The notes: generated by a model from the sequence alone, not told the origin. Numbered from the stretch's first letter, positions 14,167 through 23,164 are shown. The stretch: DNA of 33,730 nucleotides from CAMLDH01 sp966250375 (GCA_966250375.1 CBINHE010000047.1:1-33730), one strand, 5' to 3'. Made by a program: numbers and translations.

Positions 14167-17022
14167 ATGATGCAACAATACCTCTCCAACTCTTATTTGT
14201 TTGGAGGTAACGCCCCGTACGTTGAAGAACTGTACGAGGCCTACCTCAATAATCCCGGTTCTGTTCCCGATAATTGGCGTGCGTATTTTGATGCGATGCA
14301 GCACGTGCCTGCCGCCGATGGTTCAGCAAAGCCGGACGTTGCACATGCGCCCGTGATTGCGTCATTCGCAGAGCGCGCCAAGCAAGGTCCGATCCGCACT
14401 GTGTCCGCCTCAGCCGATGCCGAGATGGGGCGCAAGCGGGTCGCTGCAACGCAACTGATTGCTGCCTATCGCTTTTTGGGTACCCATTGGGCCAATCTCG
14501 ATCCGCTGCAGCGCCAGGAACGTCCGAATATCCCGGAACTGGAGCCGAGTTTTTACGGCTTTACCGATGCCGATATGGACATCGTGTTCAATATCAGTAA
14601 TACCTATTTCGGTACCGAAACGGCATCGTTGCGCGACTTGCTCAATGCTCTGCGCGATACCTATTGCCGCTCAATCGGTGTCGAGTTCATGTACATCAGC
14701 GATCCGGGCGAAAAGCGGTGGATACAGGAACGACTCGAATCGACGCGTTCGACACCGAGTTTTTCACCCGAAAAGAAAAAGCATATTCTCGATCGCCTGA
14801 CCGCAGCCGAAGGTCTGGAGCGCTATCTCCATACCAAATATGTCGGCCAAAAGCGGTTTTCGCTGGAGGGCGGCGAGAGCTTCATTGCATCAATGGATGA
14901 AACCATCCAGCGCGCCGGTGAAAAAGGCGTACAGGAAATCGTGATCGGCATGGCACACCGTGGCCGCCTCAATGTGCTGGTTAATATCCTCGGCAAGACA
15001 CCGCAGGAGCTGTTTTCCGAATTCGAAGGCAAGCATGCCGACGACCTGCCAGCCGGCGACGTAAAATACCATCAAGGCTTCTCATCGGACATCACCACGC
15101 CTGGTGGTCCAGTTCATCTGTCGCTTGCATTCAATCCGTCACATCTCGAAATCGTCAACCCAGTGGTCGAAGGCTCGTGCAAGGCGAGGATGGAGCGCCG
15201 CGGTGACAAGGACGGTTCGCAGGTATTGCCGATTTTGGTGCACGGTGATGCCGCGTTTGCCGGGCAGGGTGTGGTAATGGAAACATTGAATCTCGCGCAA
15301 ACCCGTGGTTACGGCACTGGCGGCACGGTACATATCGTCATCAACAACCAGATCGGCTTTACCACGTCTGACCCACGCGATTCGCGTTCGACGTTGTACT
15401 GTTCCGATGTGGTGAAGATGATTGAAGCGCCGGTATTGCACGTAAATGCCGATGATCCTGAAGCAGTTGTGTTTGCGACACAGATCGCACTCGACTATCG
15501 TGTCGAATTCAAGAAAGATATCGTTGTTGATATCATCTGCTACCGCAAGTTGGGCCATAACGAGCAGGACACCCCGGCGTTGACGCAGCCGCTGATGTAC
15601 AAAAAAATCGGTCAGCATCCCGGTACCCGCAAGCTGTATGCAGACAAGCTCATCGCGCAGGGGGCGATTCCCGCCGATGGCGGTGATAGCATGGTCAAAG
15701 CGTTCCGTGATGCGATGGATGCAGGCAAGCATACGGTCGATCCGGTCATCTCCAACTTTAAGAGCAAGTATGCGGTTGACTGGATGCCCTTCCTCAATCG
15801 CAAATGGACTGACGCTGCCGATACCGCCGTACCGCTGGTTGAATTAACGCGCCTTGCCGCACGCATCACAACCGTTCCGGAAAATTTCAAGGTTCACCCG
15901 CTGGTCGACAAGGTTCTTGGCGATCGTGCGGCGATGGGACGCGGAGAGTTGAACCTGGATTGGGGCATGGGTGAGCATCTGGCCTATGCATCGCTGGTTT
16001 CCTCCGGATATTCAGTACGCTTGACCGGCCAAGATGCAGGTCGCGGCACTTTCGTGCACCGCCACGCGGTCTTGCACGATCAGAATCGCGAACGTTGGGA
16101 TGCAGGCAGCTATATCCCGCTGCAAAACGTTTCCGATAAACAGGCGCCATTCACCGTGATCGATTCCGTGCTGTCGGAAGAAGCGGTACTCGGTTTCGAG
16201 TATGGTTATTCCAGCGCCGAGCCGAATACGCTGACGATCTGGGAAGCGCAGTTCGGCGACTTCGCCAACGGTGCGCAGGTCGTGATCGACCAGTTCATCA
16301 GTTCCGGCGAAGTCAAATGGGGGCGTGCATCGGGTCTCGTGATGATGCTGCCGCACGGTTACGAAGGCCAGGGGCCGGAGCATTCATCTGCTCGTCTTGA
16401 GCGCTTCCTGCAACTGTGCGCCGACAACAACATGCAGGTGGTGCAGCCGACTACTGCTGCGCAGATTTTCCATCTGCTGCGTCGTCAGATGATCCGCCTG
16501 TTCCGTAAGCCGCTCGTCATCATGACACCGAAATCGCTGCTGCGTAACAAGGATGCTGGTTCGCCGCTGTCCGAACTTGCGAAAGGCTCATTTCAGACCG
16601 TGATTGGCGAGATCGATGAGAAAATCGATGCCAAGAAGGTCAAGCGCGTGGTTGCCTGCTCCGGCAAGGTTTATTACGACTTGGTCAACGCGCGCAAGGA
16701 GCGCGGACAAACTGATACGGCAATTGTTCGAATCGAGCAATTGTATCCATTCCCGCACAAAGCATTCGCCGCGGAGCTGAAAAAATTCCCGAATTTTACG
16801 GAGTTGGTATGGACCCAGGATGAACCGCAAAATCAAGGTCCATGGTTCCAGATCCAGCACAATATTTTCGAGAATCTCGACGACGGTCATAAGCTTGCAT
16901 ATGCAGGTCGCCCGCCCAGCGCGTCACCTGCTGTCGGCTACTACGATAAGCACTATGCGCAGCAAAAAGCGCTGATCGACACGGCCTTTTCGAAACTCAA
17001 AGGCTTTGTCCTTACAAAATAA
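14167..17022 (+). CDS. sucA: 2-oxoglutarate dehydrogenase E1 component
   Basis: The thiamine diphosphate-dependent decarboxylase (E1o) of the 2-oxoglutarate dehydrogenase complex, which makes succinyl-CoA. The 951-residue product is of normal length. The N-terminus (YLSNSYLFGGNAPYVEELYE) is the segment that contacts E2. The thiamine diphosphate site is seen as HGDAAFAGQG (G360-D361) with VINNQIGFTT downstream. GMAHRGRLNVLVNILGK and the C-terminal transketolase-like domain (GYEGQGPEHSSARLERFLQL) are intact. Two adjacent ATGs (14167, 14170) follow AAGGTGAG; either could be used. sucB follows after 59 bp, so the two are cotranscribed. The alternative family name is odhA. Confidence 0.97.
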   Translation: MMQQYLSNSYLFGGNAPYVEELYEAYLNNPGSVPDNWRAYFDAMQHVPAADGSAKPDVAHAPVIASFAERAKQGPIRTVSASADAEMGRKRVAATQLIAAYRFLGTHWANLDPLQRQERPNIPELEPSFYGFTDADMDIVFNISNTYFGTETASLRDLLNALRDTYCRSIGVEFMYISDPGEKRWIQERLESTRSTPSFSPEKKKHILDRLTAAEGLERYLHTKYVGQKRFSLEGGESFIASMDETIQRAGEKGVQEIVIGMAHRGRLNVLVNILGKTPQELFSEFEGKHADDLPAGDVKYHQGFSSDITTPGGPVHLSLAFNPSHLEIVNPVVEGSCKARMERRGDKDGSQVLPILVHGDAAFAGQGVVMETLNLAQTRGYGTGGTVHIVINNQIGFTTSDPRDSRSTLYCSDVVKMIEAPVLHVNADDPEAVVFATQIALDYRVEFKKDIVVDIICYRKLGHNEQDTPALTQPLMYKKIGQHPGTRKLYADKLIAQGAIPADGGDSMVKAFRDAMDAGKHTVDPVISNFKSKYAVDWMPFLNRKWTDAADTAVPLVELTRLAARITTVPENFKVHPLVDKVLGDRAAMGRGELNLDWGMGEHLAYASLVSSGYSVRLTGQDAGRGTFVHRHAVLHDQNRERWDAGSYIPLQNVSDKQAPFTVIDSVLSEEAVLGFEYGYSSAEPNTLTIWEAQFGDFANGAQVVIDQFISSGEVKWGRASGLVMMLPHGYEGQGPEHSSARLERFLQLCADNNMQVVQPTTAAQIFHLLRRQMIRLFRKPLVIMTPKSLLRNKDAGSPLSELAKGSFQTVIGEIDEKIDAKKVKRVVACSGKVYYDLVNARKERGQTDTAIVRIEQLYPFPHKAFAAELKKFPNFTELVWTQDEPQNQGPWFQIQHNIFENLDDGHKLAYAGRPPSASPAVGYYDKHYAQQKALIDTAFSKLKGFVLTK

Positions 17023-17081
17023 TGACCCGGCGGCACGCTAGAAGCTGGTGTGCCGCAAGAACAACCGAAACGGAGAGTTAC

Positions 17082-18341
17082 ATGGCAATTCTTGAAGTCG
17101 TAGTTCCGCAACTGTCGGAATCGGTCGCAGAAGCGACCTTGTTGCAATGGCATAAAAAAGTGGGCGAAGCGGTCGCTCGTGATGAAAACCTGATCGATAT
17201 CGAAACCGACAAGGTCGTGCTTGAACTGCCGGCACCTGCAGCCGGTGTTATTACCGAAATCATCAAGGGCGACGGCAGCACCGTCGTCGCGGGCGAAGTC
17301 ATTGCCAAGATCGATACAGAAGCACAAGCGGGCGCGGTTGCTCCTGCAGCCGCATCTGCCGCAGCACCGGCAAAGGCAGCCGAACCGATCGCCGCTGCAA
17401 TCGCTGCGCTTACCTCCACCGCATCTGCCGGTGTCGCGATGCCCGCCGCCGCCAAGATGCTTGCTGATAATAAAATGTCCGCAGCGCAAATCGCCGGTAC
17501 GGGCAAGGATGGTCGCGTGACCAAGGGTGATGTCATCACTGCGTTGGATAAAAAAACAGTGCCGGCCGCTGCACCGATACCGGTCGCTGCAAAGCCAGCA
17601 TTGCAACAAGTGGCGACACCATTGAGCGCCGACCTGAGCGGACGCCCAGAGGAGCGCGTGCCGATGAGCCGCCTGCGCGCACGCATCGCCGAGCGTCTGG
17701 TGCAATCGCAATCGACTAATGCCATTCTGACCACGTTCAATGAAGTAAATATGGCGCCGGTGATAGATTTGCGCAATAAATACAAAGATAAGTTCGAGAA
17801 AGAACATGGCGTCAAACTCGGCTTCATGTCGTTCTTTGTTAAAGCTGCCGTCGCAGCATTGAAAAAATATCCAGTCCTCAATGCATCGGTTGATGGTAAC
17901 GATATTGTTTATCACGGCTATTTCGATATCGGCATCGCGGTTGGTTCGCCGCGCGGCTTGGTGGTGCCGATTCTGCGCAACGTAGACCAAATGTCAATCG
18001 CCGATATTGAAAAGAAAATTGGTGAATTTGGTACCAAAGCGAAAGATGGCAAACTGACGCTGGATGACTTGACTGGAGGCACATTCTCGATTTCCAATGG
18101 CGGTATATTCGGTTCGATGCTGTCTACTCCAATTATCAATCCCCCACAATCGGCAATCCTCGGCGTTCACGCGACCAAAGACCGTGCTGTAGTTGAAAAT
18201 GGTCAAATCGTGATTCGCCCGATGAACTACCTTGCGATGTCCTACGATCACCGTATTATTGACGGTCGTGAAGCCGTGCTGGGCTTGGTATCGATGAAGG
18301 ATGCACTGGAAGATCCTGCCCGTTTGTTGCTGGATTTGTAA
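17082..18341 (+). CDS. sucB: Dihydrolipoyl succinyltransferase, E2 of 2-oxoglutarate dehydrogenase
   Basis: The core of the 2-oxoglutarate dehydrogenase complex, transferring succinyl from lipoate to CoA. The 419-residue product has one lipoyl domain (residues 2-77, lipoyl-lysine K44 in IETDKVVLE), an Ala/Pro-rich linker (about 80-115), an E3-binding domain (about 120-155, MPAAAKMLADNKM...GRVTKGDV) and a catalytic domain ending in YDHRIIDGREAV, with H390 and D394 as the catalytic pair. ATG 17082 has CGGAGAG upstream; the open frame back to 17022 overlaps the end of sucA. A strong intrinsic terminator follows the stop before lpd. The alternative family name is odhB. Confidence 0.97.
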   Translation: MAILEVVVPQLSESVAEATLLQWHKKVGEAVARDENLIDIETDKVVLELPAPAAGVITEIIKGDGSTVVAGEVIAKIDTEAQAGAVAPAAASAAAPAKAAEPIAAAIAALTSTASAGVAMPAAAKMLADNKMSAAQIAGTGKDGRVTKGDVITALDKKTVPAAAPIPVAAKPALQQVATPLSADLSGRPEERVPMSRLRARIAERLVQSQSTNAILTTFNEVNMAPVIDLRNKYKDKFEKEHGVKLGFMSFFVKAAVAALKKYPVLNASVDGNDIVYHGYFDIGIAVGSPRGLVVPILRNVDQMSIADIEKKIGEFGTKAKDGKLTLDDLTGGTFSISNGGIFGSMLSTPIINPPQSAILGVHATKDRAVVENGQIVIRPMNYLAMSYDHRIIDGREAVLGLVSMKDALEDPARLLLDL

Positions 18342-18356
18342 ATTGGATATGACAAG

Positions 18357-18404
18357 AAGACACCAAGGCAAGCATCTGCTTATTGCCTTCGTGTCTTTTT
18401 GTTT
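18357..18404 (+). terminator. Intrinsic terminator or attenuator between sucB and lpd
   Basis: A 15-bp stem (18357-18371 with 18383-18397) with a single C-C mismatch and an 11-nt loop is followed by T-rich sequence (TTTTT G TTTT, to 18404). The lpd ribosome binding site AAGGGA (18406-18411) begins immediately after it, so lpd is expressed either by readthrough or from an undetected promoter. Confidence 0.88.
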
Positions 18405-18418
18405 TAAGGGATAAAAAA

Positions 18419-19846
18419 ATGTCGAAAAATTTTGATGTCGTCGTCATCGGCGGCGGCCCCGGTGGCTATATTGCAGCAATCCGCGCAGCCCAGTTAGGTT
18501 TTAGCGTCGCATGTATAGATGAGTGGAAAAATGGCAAAGGCGGCCCGGCTCCGGGTGGTACTTGTACTAACGTCGGCTGCATTCCATCGAAGGCATTATT
18601 GCAATCATCCGAGCATTACGAACATGCAGGGCATGCATTTGCCGAGCATGGGATTGAGGTCAAGGGGTTGGGGTTGAACTTGAGCCAGATGCTTGCGCGC
18701 AAGGATACGGTCGTCAAGCAGAACAACGAAGGCATTCTGTACTTGTTTAAAAAGAACAAGGTTACATTCTTCCATGGTCGTGGTTCTTTTGTGAAGACTG
18801 ATGCCAACGGTTATGAAATCAAGGTGGCAGGCACCACTGAAGAAACGATTATAAGCAAGCACGTCGTGATTGCTACAGGCTCCAACGCGCGCGAGTTGCC
18901 GGGCGCGGAATTCGATGAAAAGTTGATTTTATCCAATACCGGTGCATTGGCGATCGATGCCGTCCCGAAGAAATTGGGTGTGATCGGCGCCGGTGTGATC
19001 GGCCTCGAAATGGGTAGTGTGTGGCGTCGTCTGGGTGCCCAAGTTACAGTGCTGGAAGCGCTGCCGGCTTTCCTTGGTTCAGTCGATGATCAAATCGCCA
19101 AGGAAGCGCACAAGCTCTTTGCCAAGCAAGGTTTGTCGATCAACCTCGGCGTCAAGATCGGCGCAATTACGGTCGGCAAGAAAGACGTCACGGTCGAGTA
19201 CACAGACGACAAAGGCAATGCGCAGAAGGCGGTATTTGATAAGTTGATCGTGTCGATTGGACGTGTTCCCAATACAATCGGCTTGAATACTGAAAGCGTG
19301 GGCCTAAAATTGGACGAGCGGGGCTTTGTTGTGGTTGATGGCGACTGCAAGACTAATCTGCCAAATGTCTGGGCGGTGGGCGACGTGGTTCGAGGCCCAA
19401 TGCTGGCGCACAAGGCGGAAGAAGAAGGTGTAGCGGTTGCCGAACGTATTGCGGGACAGCACGGGCATGTCAACTTCAACACGATTCCGTGGGTCATTTA
19501 CACATCGCCGGAAATCGCGTGGGTCGGCAAGACGGAGCAGCAATTGAAGGCCGAAGGCATTGAGTATAAAGCAGGCACGTTCCCTTTCATGGCGAATGGC
19601 CGGGCGCGCGCGTTAGGCGATACTTCCGGCATGGTGAAGTTTTTGGCAGATGCAAAGAGCGATGAAATTCTCGGCGTCCATATCGTTGGTCCGATGGCCT
19701 CGGAGTTGATCTCGGAAGCCGTCGTTGCAATGGAATTCCGTGCATCATCGGAAGATATCGCGCGTATCTGTCACGCCCATCCTTCGCTGTCGGAAGCGAC
19801 CAAAGAGGCGGCGCTGGCCGTCGACAAGAGGTCGCTTAATTTTTGA
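18419..19846 (+). CDS. lpd: Dihydrolipoyl dehydrogenase (E3)
   Basis: A flavoprotein that reoxidises dihydrolipoamide with NAD+; it serves 2-oxoglutarate dehydrogenase here and may also serve other lipoate complexes. The 475-residue product has the FAD motif VIGGGPGGYIAAIRAAQLG, the redox disulfide C49/C54 (GGTCTNVGCIPSKALL), the NAD-binding motif GVIGAGVIGLEMGS and the C-terminal HAHPSLSE with the H454/E459 dyad that serves the partner subunit. ATG 18419 has AAGGGA 7 nt upstream; the open frame to 18383 runs into the terminator stem. Its position behind a strong terminator suggests separate tuning from sucAB. A small lipoprotein gene follows 11 nt after its stop. Confidence 0.97.
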   Translation: MSKNFDVVVIGGGPGGYIAAIRAAQLGFSVACIDEWKNGKGGPAPGGTCTNVGCIPSKALLQSSEHYEHAGHAFAEHGIEVKGLGLNLSQMLARKDTVVKQNNEGILYLFKKNKVTFFHGRGSFVKTDANGYEIKVAGTTEETIISKHVVIATGSNARELPGAEFDEKLILSNTGALAIDAVPKKLGVIGAGVIGLEMGSVWRRLGAQVTVLEALPAFLGSVDDQIAKEAHKLFAKQGLSINLGVKIGAITVGKKDVTVEYTDDKGNAQKAVFDKLIVSIGRVPNTIGLNTESVGLKLDERGFVVVDGDCKTNLPNVWAVGDVVRGPMLAHKAEEEGVAVAERIAGQHGHVNFNTIPWVIYTSPEIAWVGKTEQQLKAEGIEYKAGTFPFMANGRARALGDTSGMVKFLADAKSDEILGVHIVGPMASELISEAVVAMEFRASSEDIARICHAHPSLSEATKEAALAVDKRSLNF

Positions 19847-19857
19847 GGAGATCACCC

Positions 19858-20262
19858 ATGCGCTACTCGATCCTGATTTTGTCATTGGCGCTCGCCGCTT
19901 GTGCAACGACAGGCTCGGGCAGCGGGGTTACTATGCTGGAAACGACCAGCAAGGGACAGCCGCTGACGGGCGCCAATTGTGTGGTCCACACTGGCGCTGG
20001 GAACTGGACGGTTGCCACTCCCGGCACCGTTGTTGCCGGCAGTCCGAGCGGTGATTTGCATGTCGTGTGTGATAAGCCCGGTTACCGCACTTCGGAACTG
20101 ATTTACAAACCGTCCTCTGTTGGTTATCCGGGATCGAGTCTAGGCATTGGCGTTGGTGGCGGCGGTGGACATGTCGGCATGGGAGTCGGCTTGAGCTTTC
20201 CGATTGTGTTGGACGGGGGCGCTTACCCGGCACGTATCACCGTGGAAATGAACCCCCAATAA
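19858..20262 (+). CDS. Small glycine-rich lipoprotein of unknown function
   Basis: A 134-residue probable lipoprotein. Residues 1-14 are a signal sequence with the lipobox LAAC, making C15 the lipidated cysteine. The mature part has a beta-rich segment with two cysteines (GANCVVHTG and LHVVCDKPGYR, a PEGA-like look) and a glycine-rich stretch GIGVGGGGGHVGMGVGLSFP. I recognise no characterised family. The GAGGAG ribosome binding site overlaps the lpd stop codon, so it is translated from the lpd transcript. The transcript ends at the terminator at 20322-20348. There is no evident link to lipoate metabolism; cotranscription is the only tie. Confidence 0.8.
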   Translation: MRYSILILSLALAACATTGSGSGVTMLETTSKGQPLTGANCVVHTGAGNWTVATPGTVVAGSPSGDLHVVCDKPGYRTSELIYKPSSVGYPGSSLGIGVGGGGGHVGMGVGLSFPIVLDGGAYPARITVEMNPQ

Positions 20263-20321
20263 CGCCGATGCCGGCAAGAATGCGGCTTGGCGCGATCCTT
20301 CGATTGCGGAATATATGTCAA

Positions 20322-20348
20322 GGGCGAGCGAATCTCGCCCATTTTTTT
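20322..20348 (+). terminator. Intrinsic terminator after lpd-lipoprotein unit
   Basis: A perfect 7-bp stem GGGCGAG / CTCGCCC (20322-20328, 20334-20340) with loop CGAAT is followed by A and seven T. It lies inside the upstream extension of the zapE frame, which argues against any zapE start before it. Confidence 0.92.
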
Positions 20349-20397
20349 GGCGCCGAGTCTGGTGCCCTACACCAGTCGTCGTGAGGATAAGTCAAGC

Positions 20398-21504
20398 TTG
20401 AACAAGATAAATGTCAAGGAGAGTTACGAGCGTGCACTGTCAGAGCGCGAATTCCAGGCTGACGACGCGCAGCGTCATGCGGTTGACCGCTTGCAGTGCG
20501 CATATGAGGAATGGGTGGCATTCAAGGCGCGTCGCTCCAGCAAACTCAAACGCTTGATTTCTCGTCCCGAGGTACCGCGTGGTATTTACATGTGGGGTGG
20601 GGTCGGGCGTGGCAAATCGTTTCTGATGGATAGCTTCTATTCAGTTGTGCCCTTGACACGCAAGGCCCGTTTGCATTTTCATGAATTCATGCGTGGCGTG
20701 CACCGTCAGTTGGACGACTTGAAAGGCGTAGCCGATCCGCTTGACGAAGTTGCACGCCGGATCGCAAAAAAATATCGCTTGATTTGTTTCGATGAATTTC
20801 ATGTGTCCGATATTGCCGATGCGATGATTCTCCATAATTTACTGAGGGCATTGTTCGATAACGGCGTTTCCTTTGTGATGACTTCGAACTACCCCCCAGA
20901 AAAATTGTACCCGGATGGATTGCACCGTGACCGCATGCTGCCAACTATCAGCTTGTTGAACAACAAACTTGATGTGTTGAATGTTGACGCGGGCGTGGAT
21001 TACCGCAAGCGGGTGCTGAATCAGGTTGCAGCCTATCATGTACCGTTGGGAGCAGGTGCGGATAGCGCATTGCGGCAGGCTTTCAGTCGTGTCGCAGAGA
21101 CCGCTGATGAGGATCCGCGAGTTCATATAGAAGCTCGTGAGATCCGGGCCTTGCGTCGCGCAGGTGGCATAATTTGGTTTGATTTTGCGACCTTGTGTGG
21201 TGGACCGCGTTCGCAAAATGATTATCTTGAAATTGCGAGTTGTTTCCACACTGTGATTTTGTCCGGTATACCGCAAATGTCGGCCGCCATGTCCTCGGAA
21301 GCGCGCCGCTTTACTTGGCTGATCGATGTGTTCTACGATCACAAAGTAAAGCTTTTAATGTCAGCAGAAGTGGAGCCGGAAAAATTGTATACGGAAGGTA
21401 TGCTTGCAAACGAATTTCATCGAACCGTTTCTCGCATTATTGAAATGCAATCGGCCGAATACATGGATTCGGAACAGCGCGATGTCGCGAATGCGATTGC
21501 CTGA
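20398..21504 (+). CDS. zapE: Cell division ATPase ZapE (AFG1-like)
   Basis: An AFG1/LACE1-type P-loop ATPase that in E. coli associates with the division ring and modulates FtsZ. From TTG 20398 the product is 368 residues (E. coli ZapE 375). Walker A is GGVGRGKS (67-74, K73), Walker B LICFDEF (D132, E133), and SNYPPEKLYPDGLHRDRMLP is the typical family segment after sensor 1. The frame is open upstream to 20287, but that part crosses an intrinsic terminator (20322-20348) and is not conserved-looking. No in-frame ATG exists near the expected start (NKINVKESYERAL). TTG 20398, with GAGG at 20383-20386, is the best candidate, giving an unusual start. The promoter is not evident in the short gap. 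Confidence 0.9.
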   Translation: MNKINVKESYERALSEREFQADDAQRHAVDRLQCAYEEWVAFKARRSSKLKRLISRPEVPRGIYMWGGVGRGKSFLMDSFYSVVPLTRKARLHFHEFMRGVHRQLDDLKGVADPLDEVARRIAKKYRLICFDEFHVSDIADAMILHNLLRALFDNGVSFVMTSNYPPEKLYPDGLHRDRMLPTISLLNNKLDVLNVDAGVDYRKRVLNQVAAYHVPLGAGADSALRQAFSRVAETADEDPRVHIEAREIRALRRAGGIIWFDFATLCGGPRSQNDYLEIASCFHTVILSGIPQMSAAMSSEARRFTWLIDVFYDHKVKLLMSAEVEPEKLYTEGMLANEFHRTVSRIIEMQSAEYMDSEQRDVANAIA

Positions 21505-21522
21505 AAAAGTAGACTGGATCAA

Positions 21523-21987
21523 ATGAATTTATCTGACTTCACCTTCTATTGTTTACGGTTGCATCGAACGGTGATGCTGACATGTCTTTTGTTGGTTTCA
21601 GGTGCTTGCGCGCAGAATGACGCACTGATTGCATTTCAGCCATCGGCATCAGAGAATTTAGTCAAGCGTTATCCGGCCGGATCAATTCAATCGATCGAAA
21701 GGGCGGATCAAGCGTTGGAAGAGGTGAGTCGCGCTCGAGCCGGCACTGAGGCGCTGTTCGCGGAAGATGAGCGTGCTTGTTATCCAAAATTTTTCGCCAC
21801 ATCTTGCCTGGAAAACGCGAAAGAGCGCCGACGGCATGCATTGGCACAGTTGCGCCGGATTGAGGTTGAGGCTGGTGGGTTCAAGCGCCATGCACGTGTG
21901 CTTGCGCGCGATAGGGATTTGGCGGAAAAGCAGATGAAGGACGAATTGGAAGCGCCACAGCGCAATAACAAAAAATCTGAAAAATAG
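21523..21987 (+). CDS. Exported hypothetical protein with a two-cysteine helical domain
   Basis: A 154-residue protein I do not recognise functionally. Residues 16-30 form a signal-like hydrophobic segment (VMLTCLLLVSGACA), with possible cleavage after residue 30; ATG at residue 18 is an alternative start. The mature region is strongly helical and charged, with C86 and C95 in ERACYPKFFATSCLENAKERRR, spaced so that they could form a disulfide, then a long basic/acidic helix likely to form a coiled coil, ending in a Lys/Asn-rich tail. I have the impression of similar small periplasmic proteins in other Burkholderiales, unverified. The start lies 18 nt after zapE and has no strong ribosome binding site. 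It is convergent with the PP2C gene. Confidence 0.7.
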   Translation: MNLSDFTFYCLRLHRTVMLTCLLLVSGACAQNDALIAFQPSASENLVKRYPAGSIQSIERADQALEEVSRARAGTEALFAEDERACYPKFFATSCLENAKERRRHALAQLRRIEVEAGGFKRHARVLARDRDLAEKQMKDELEAPQRNNKKSEK

Positions 21988-22033
21988 TGTCGAGCAGGGA
22001 AGCGCGGTTAAGGACCGTGTACGGAAAATCGCG

Positions 22034-22840
22034 TCACACCGCGTGCCGCATTTTTTTGACCGTGTAATCCTTGGCTTCAGTGGGTGGTGGAACGAGTTTG
22101 ACAATCGCCATGGTGCAATTGTCGGCAACAGATCCCAACGCGCGTTCACGAGCTTTTTTAATGAGCATTTCCGATGCATGGCGGGGCGAATTCATCGCAA
22201 TGGAGGCACCCAGTTCAGCGTCCGAAATATAATGCCAAAGCCCATCTGAACATAGCAAGAAAGAATCGCCAGCCTTCAAGCCATCGTAACGCTTGATGGT
22301 GACAAATAGTTCGCTTGACTCTATGCCAATGGCATTGACCAAAATATTCGAAAGGCGATGATTTTTTGCCTCCGCCTCGGTGAGCTTGCCTTCGCTGATA
22401 AGCTTTTCAACGTGCGAATGATCAATCGTGCGATCGGCGCAATTCGGTCCATCGAAACGGTATAAACGCGAGTCGCCGGCATGCGCCCATATGGCGCTTC
22501 TTTCGGGCGTTATTACAAGTGCAACCATGGTGCTGTGTGGTTCCTTTTTTGACGAAACCTGATTGAGTTTGATGATCGTATGGGCTTCTCGCGCGATTGT
22601 CTCCAGCATTGTTTCCACACTGTCCGTATGAGGTGAAAATCGTTCGAAATTTTGCTGCGCAGTATGGATGACCTGTTCGGCCGCGATCGCGCCACCGGAG
22701 AGTCCGCCCATGCCATCGGCTAGGATTGCCATCATGTAGCCGGGTGCTTTCGGCGCACCAAACAGCGCCGCCCGATCTTGCTGCTGCTCACGATCGCCGA
22801 TATGCTGTCCGGTTCCTGCTTCGATCTTGTATTGGCTCAT
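22034..22840 (-). CDS. PP2C-family serine/threonine phosphatase
   Basis: A metal-dependent Ser/Thr protein phosphatase of the PPM/PP2C family, 268 residues, cytoplasmic. Metal-site and core motifs are present: the QQQDRAALFG start of motif 1, ILADGMGGLSGG (D42, G43), IWAHAGDSRLYRF, SFLLCSDGLWHYISDAEL and ADNCTMAIVKL near the C-terminus. It is a bare catalytic domain with no membrane segment, FHA or kinase domain. In many Proteobacteria such phosphatases pair with a Hanks-type kinase; none is in this window, so the substrate is unknown. MSQYKIEAG at 22840 is the likely start; the open frame to 22954 adds an unlikely N-terminus, and neither has a strong ribosome binding site. A short inverted repeat TCCCAA/TTGGGA (22912-22926) lies upstream. 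Confidence 0.88.
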   Translation of the reverse strand: MSQYKIEAGTGQHIGDREQQQDRAALFGAPKAPGYMMAILADGMGGLSGGAIAAEQVIHTAQQNFERFSPHTDSVETMLETIAREAHTIIKLNQVSSKKEPHSTMVALVITPERSAIWAHAGDSRLYRFDGPNCADRTIDHSHVEKLISEGKLTEAEAKNHRLSNILVNAIGIESSELFVTIKRYDGLKAGDSFLLCSDGLWHYISDAELGASIAMNSPRHASEMLIKKARERALGSVADNCTMAIVKLVPPPTEAKDYTVKKMRHAV

Positions 22841-23164
22841 ACGTCTGAGTGGATTAAACTGCAAAATAACAACAAATCGCTGAGTTGAGATTATTACACG
22901 CACAAAGCGGATCCCAAGATTTGGGAAGCTTTTTATTGTAAGTAAGTTTAACAATCATTACGAAAAGCAAGTTTTGAGGGGCGGCGCATTTTTATCCGAA
23001 ACCATGAAAAATGTAAGTAAGATTGATATCGAAAACCTATGTGCCTACGGTAACGCGGTAAAATTTTTGGGCTGGAAAGAATTTGCTTTTGCACTCTTCC
23101 AGAATGACGTACAGCAGCAATTCGCACTTACAATATGGTTGTCAAGTAAGCAAAGTGCCACAAT
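22841..23164. other. Divergent intergenic region between PP2C and ydcH-like genes
   Basis: 324 bp with no convincing gene. It holds an inverted repeat TCCCAA-GAT-TTGGGA (22912-22926), a possible weak minus-strand promoter for the phosphatase (-35 TTGGGA in that repeat, -10 around 22889-22896) and a 54-codon plus frame (23004-23168) with no ribosome binding site, whose stop overlaps the next start. Confidence 0.5.

Noticed and set aside
16953..17990. Minus-strand 345-codon frame opposite sucB
   Set aside because: Antisense to sucB; Cys/Gly/Arg-rich low-complexity translation and no ribosome binding site.
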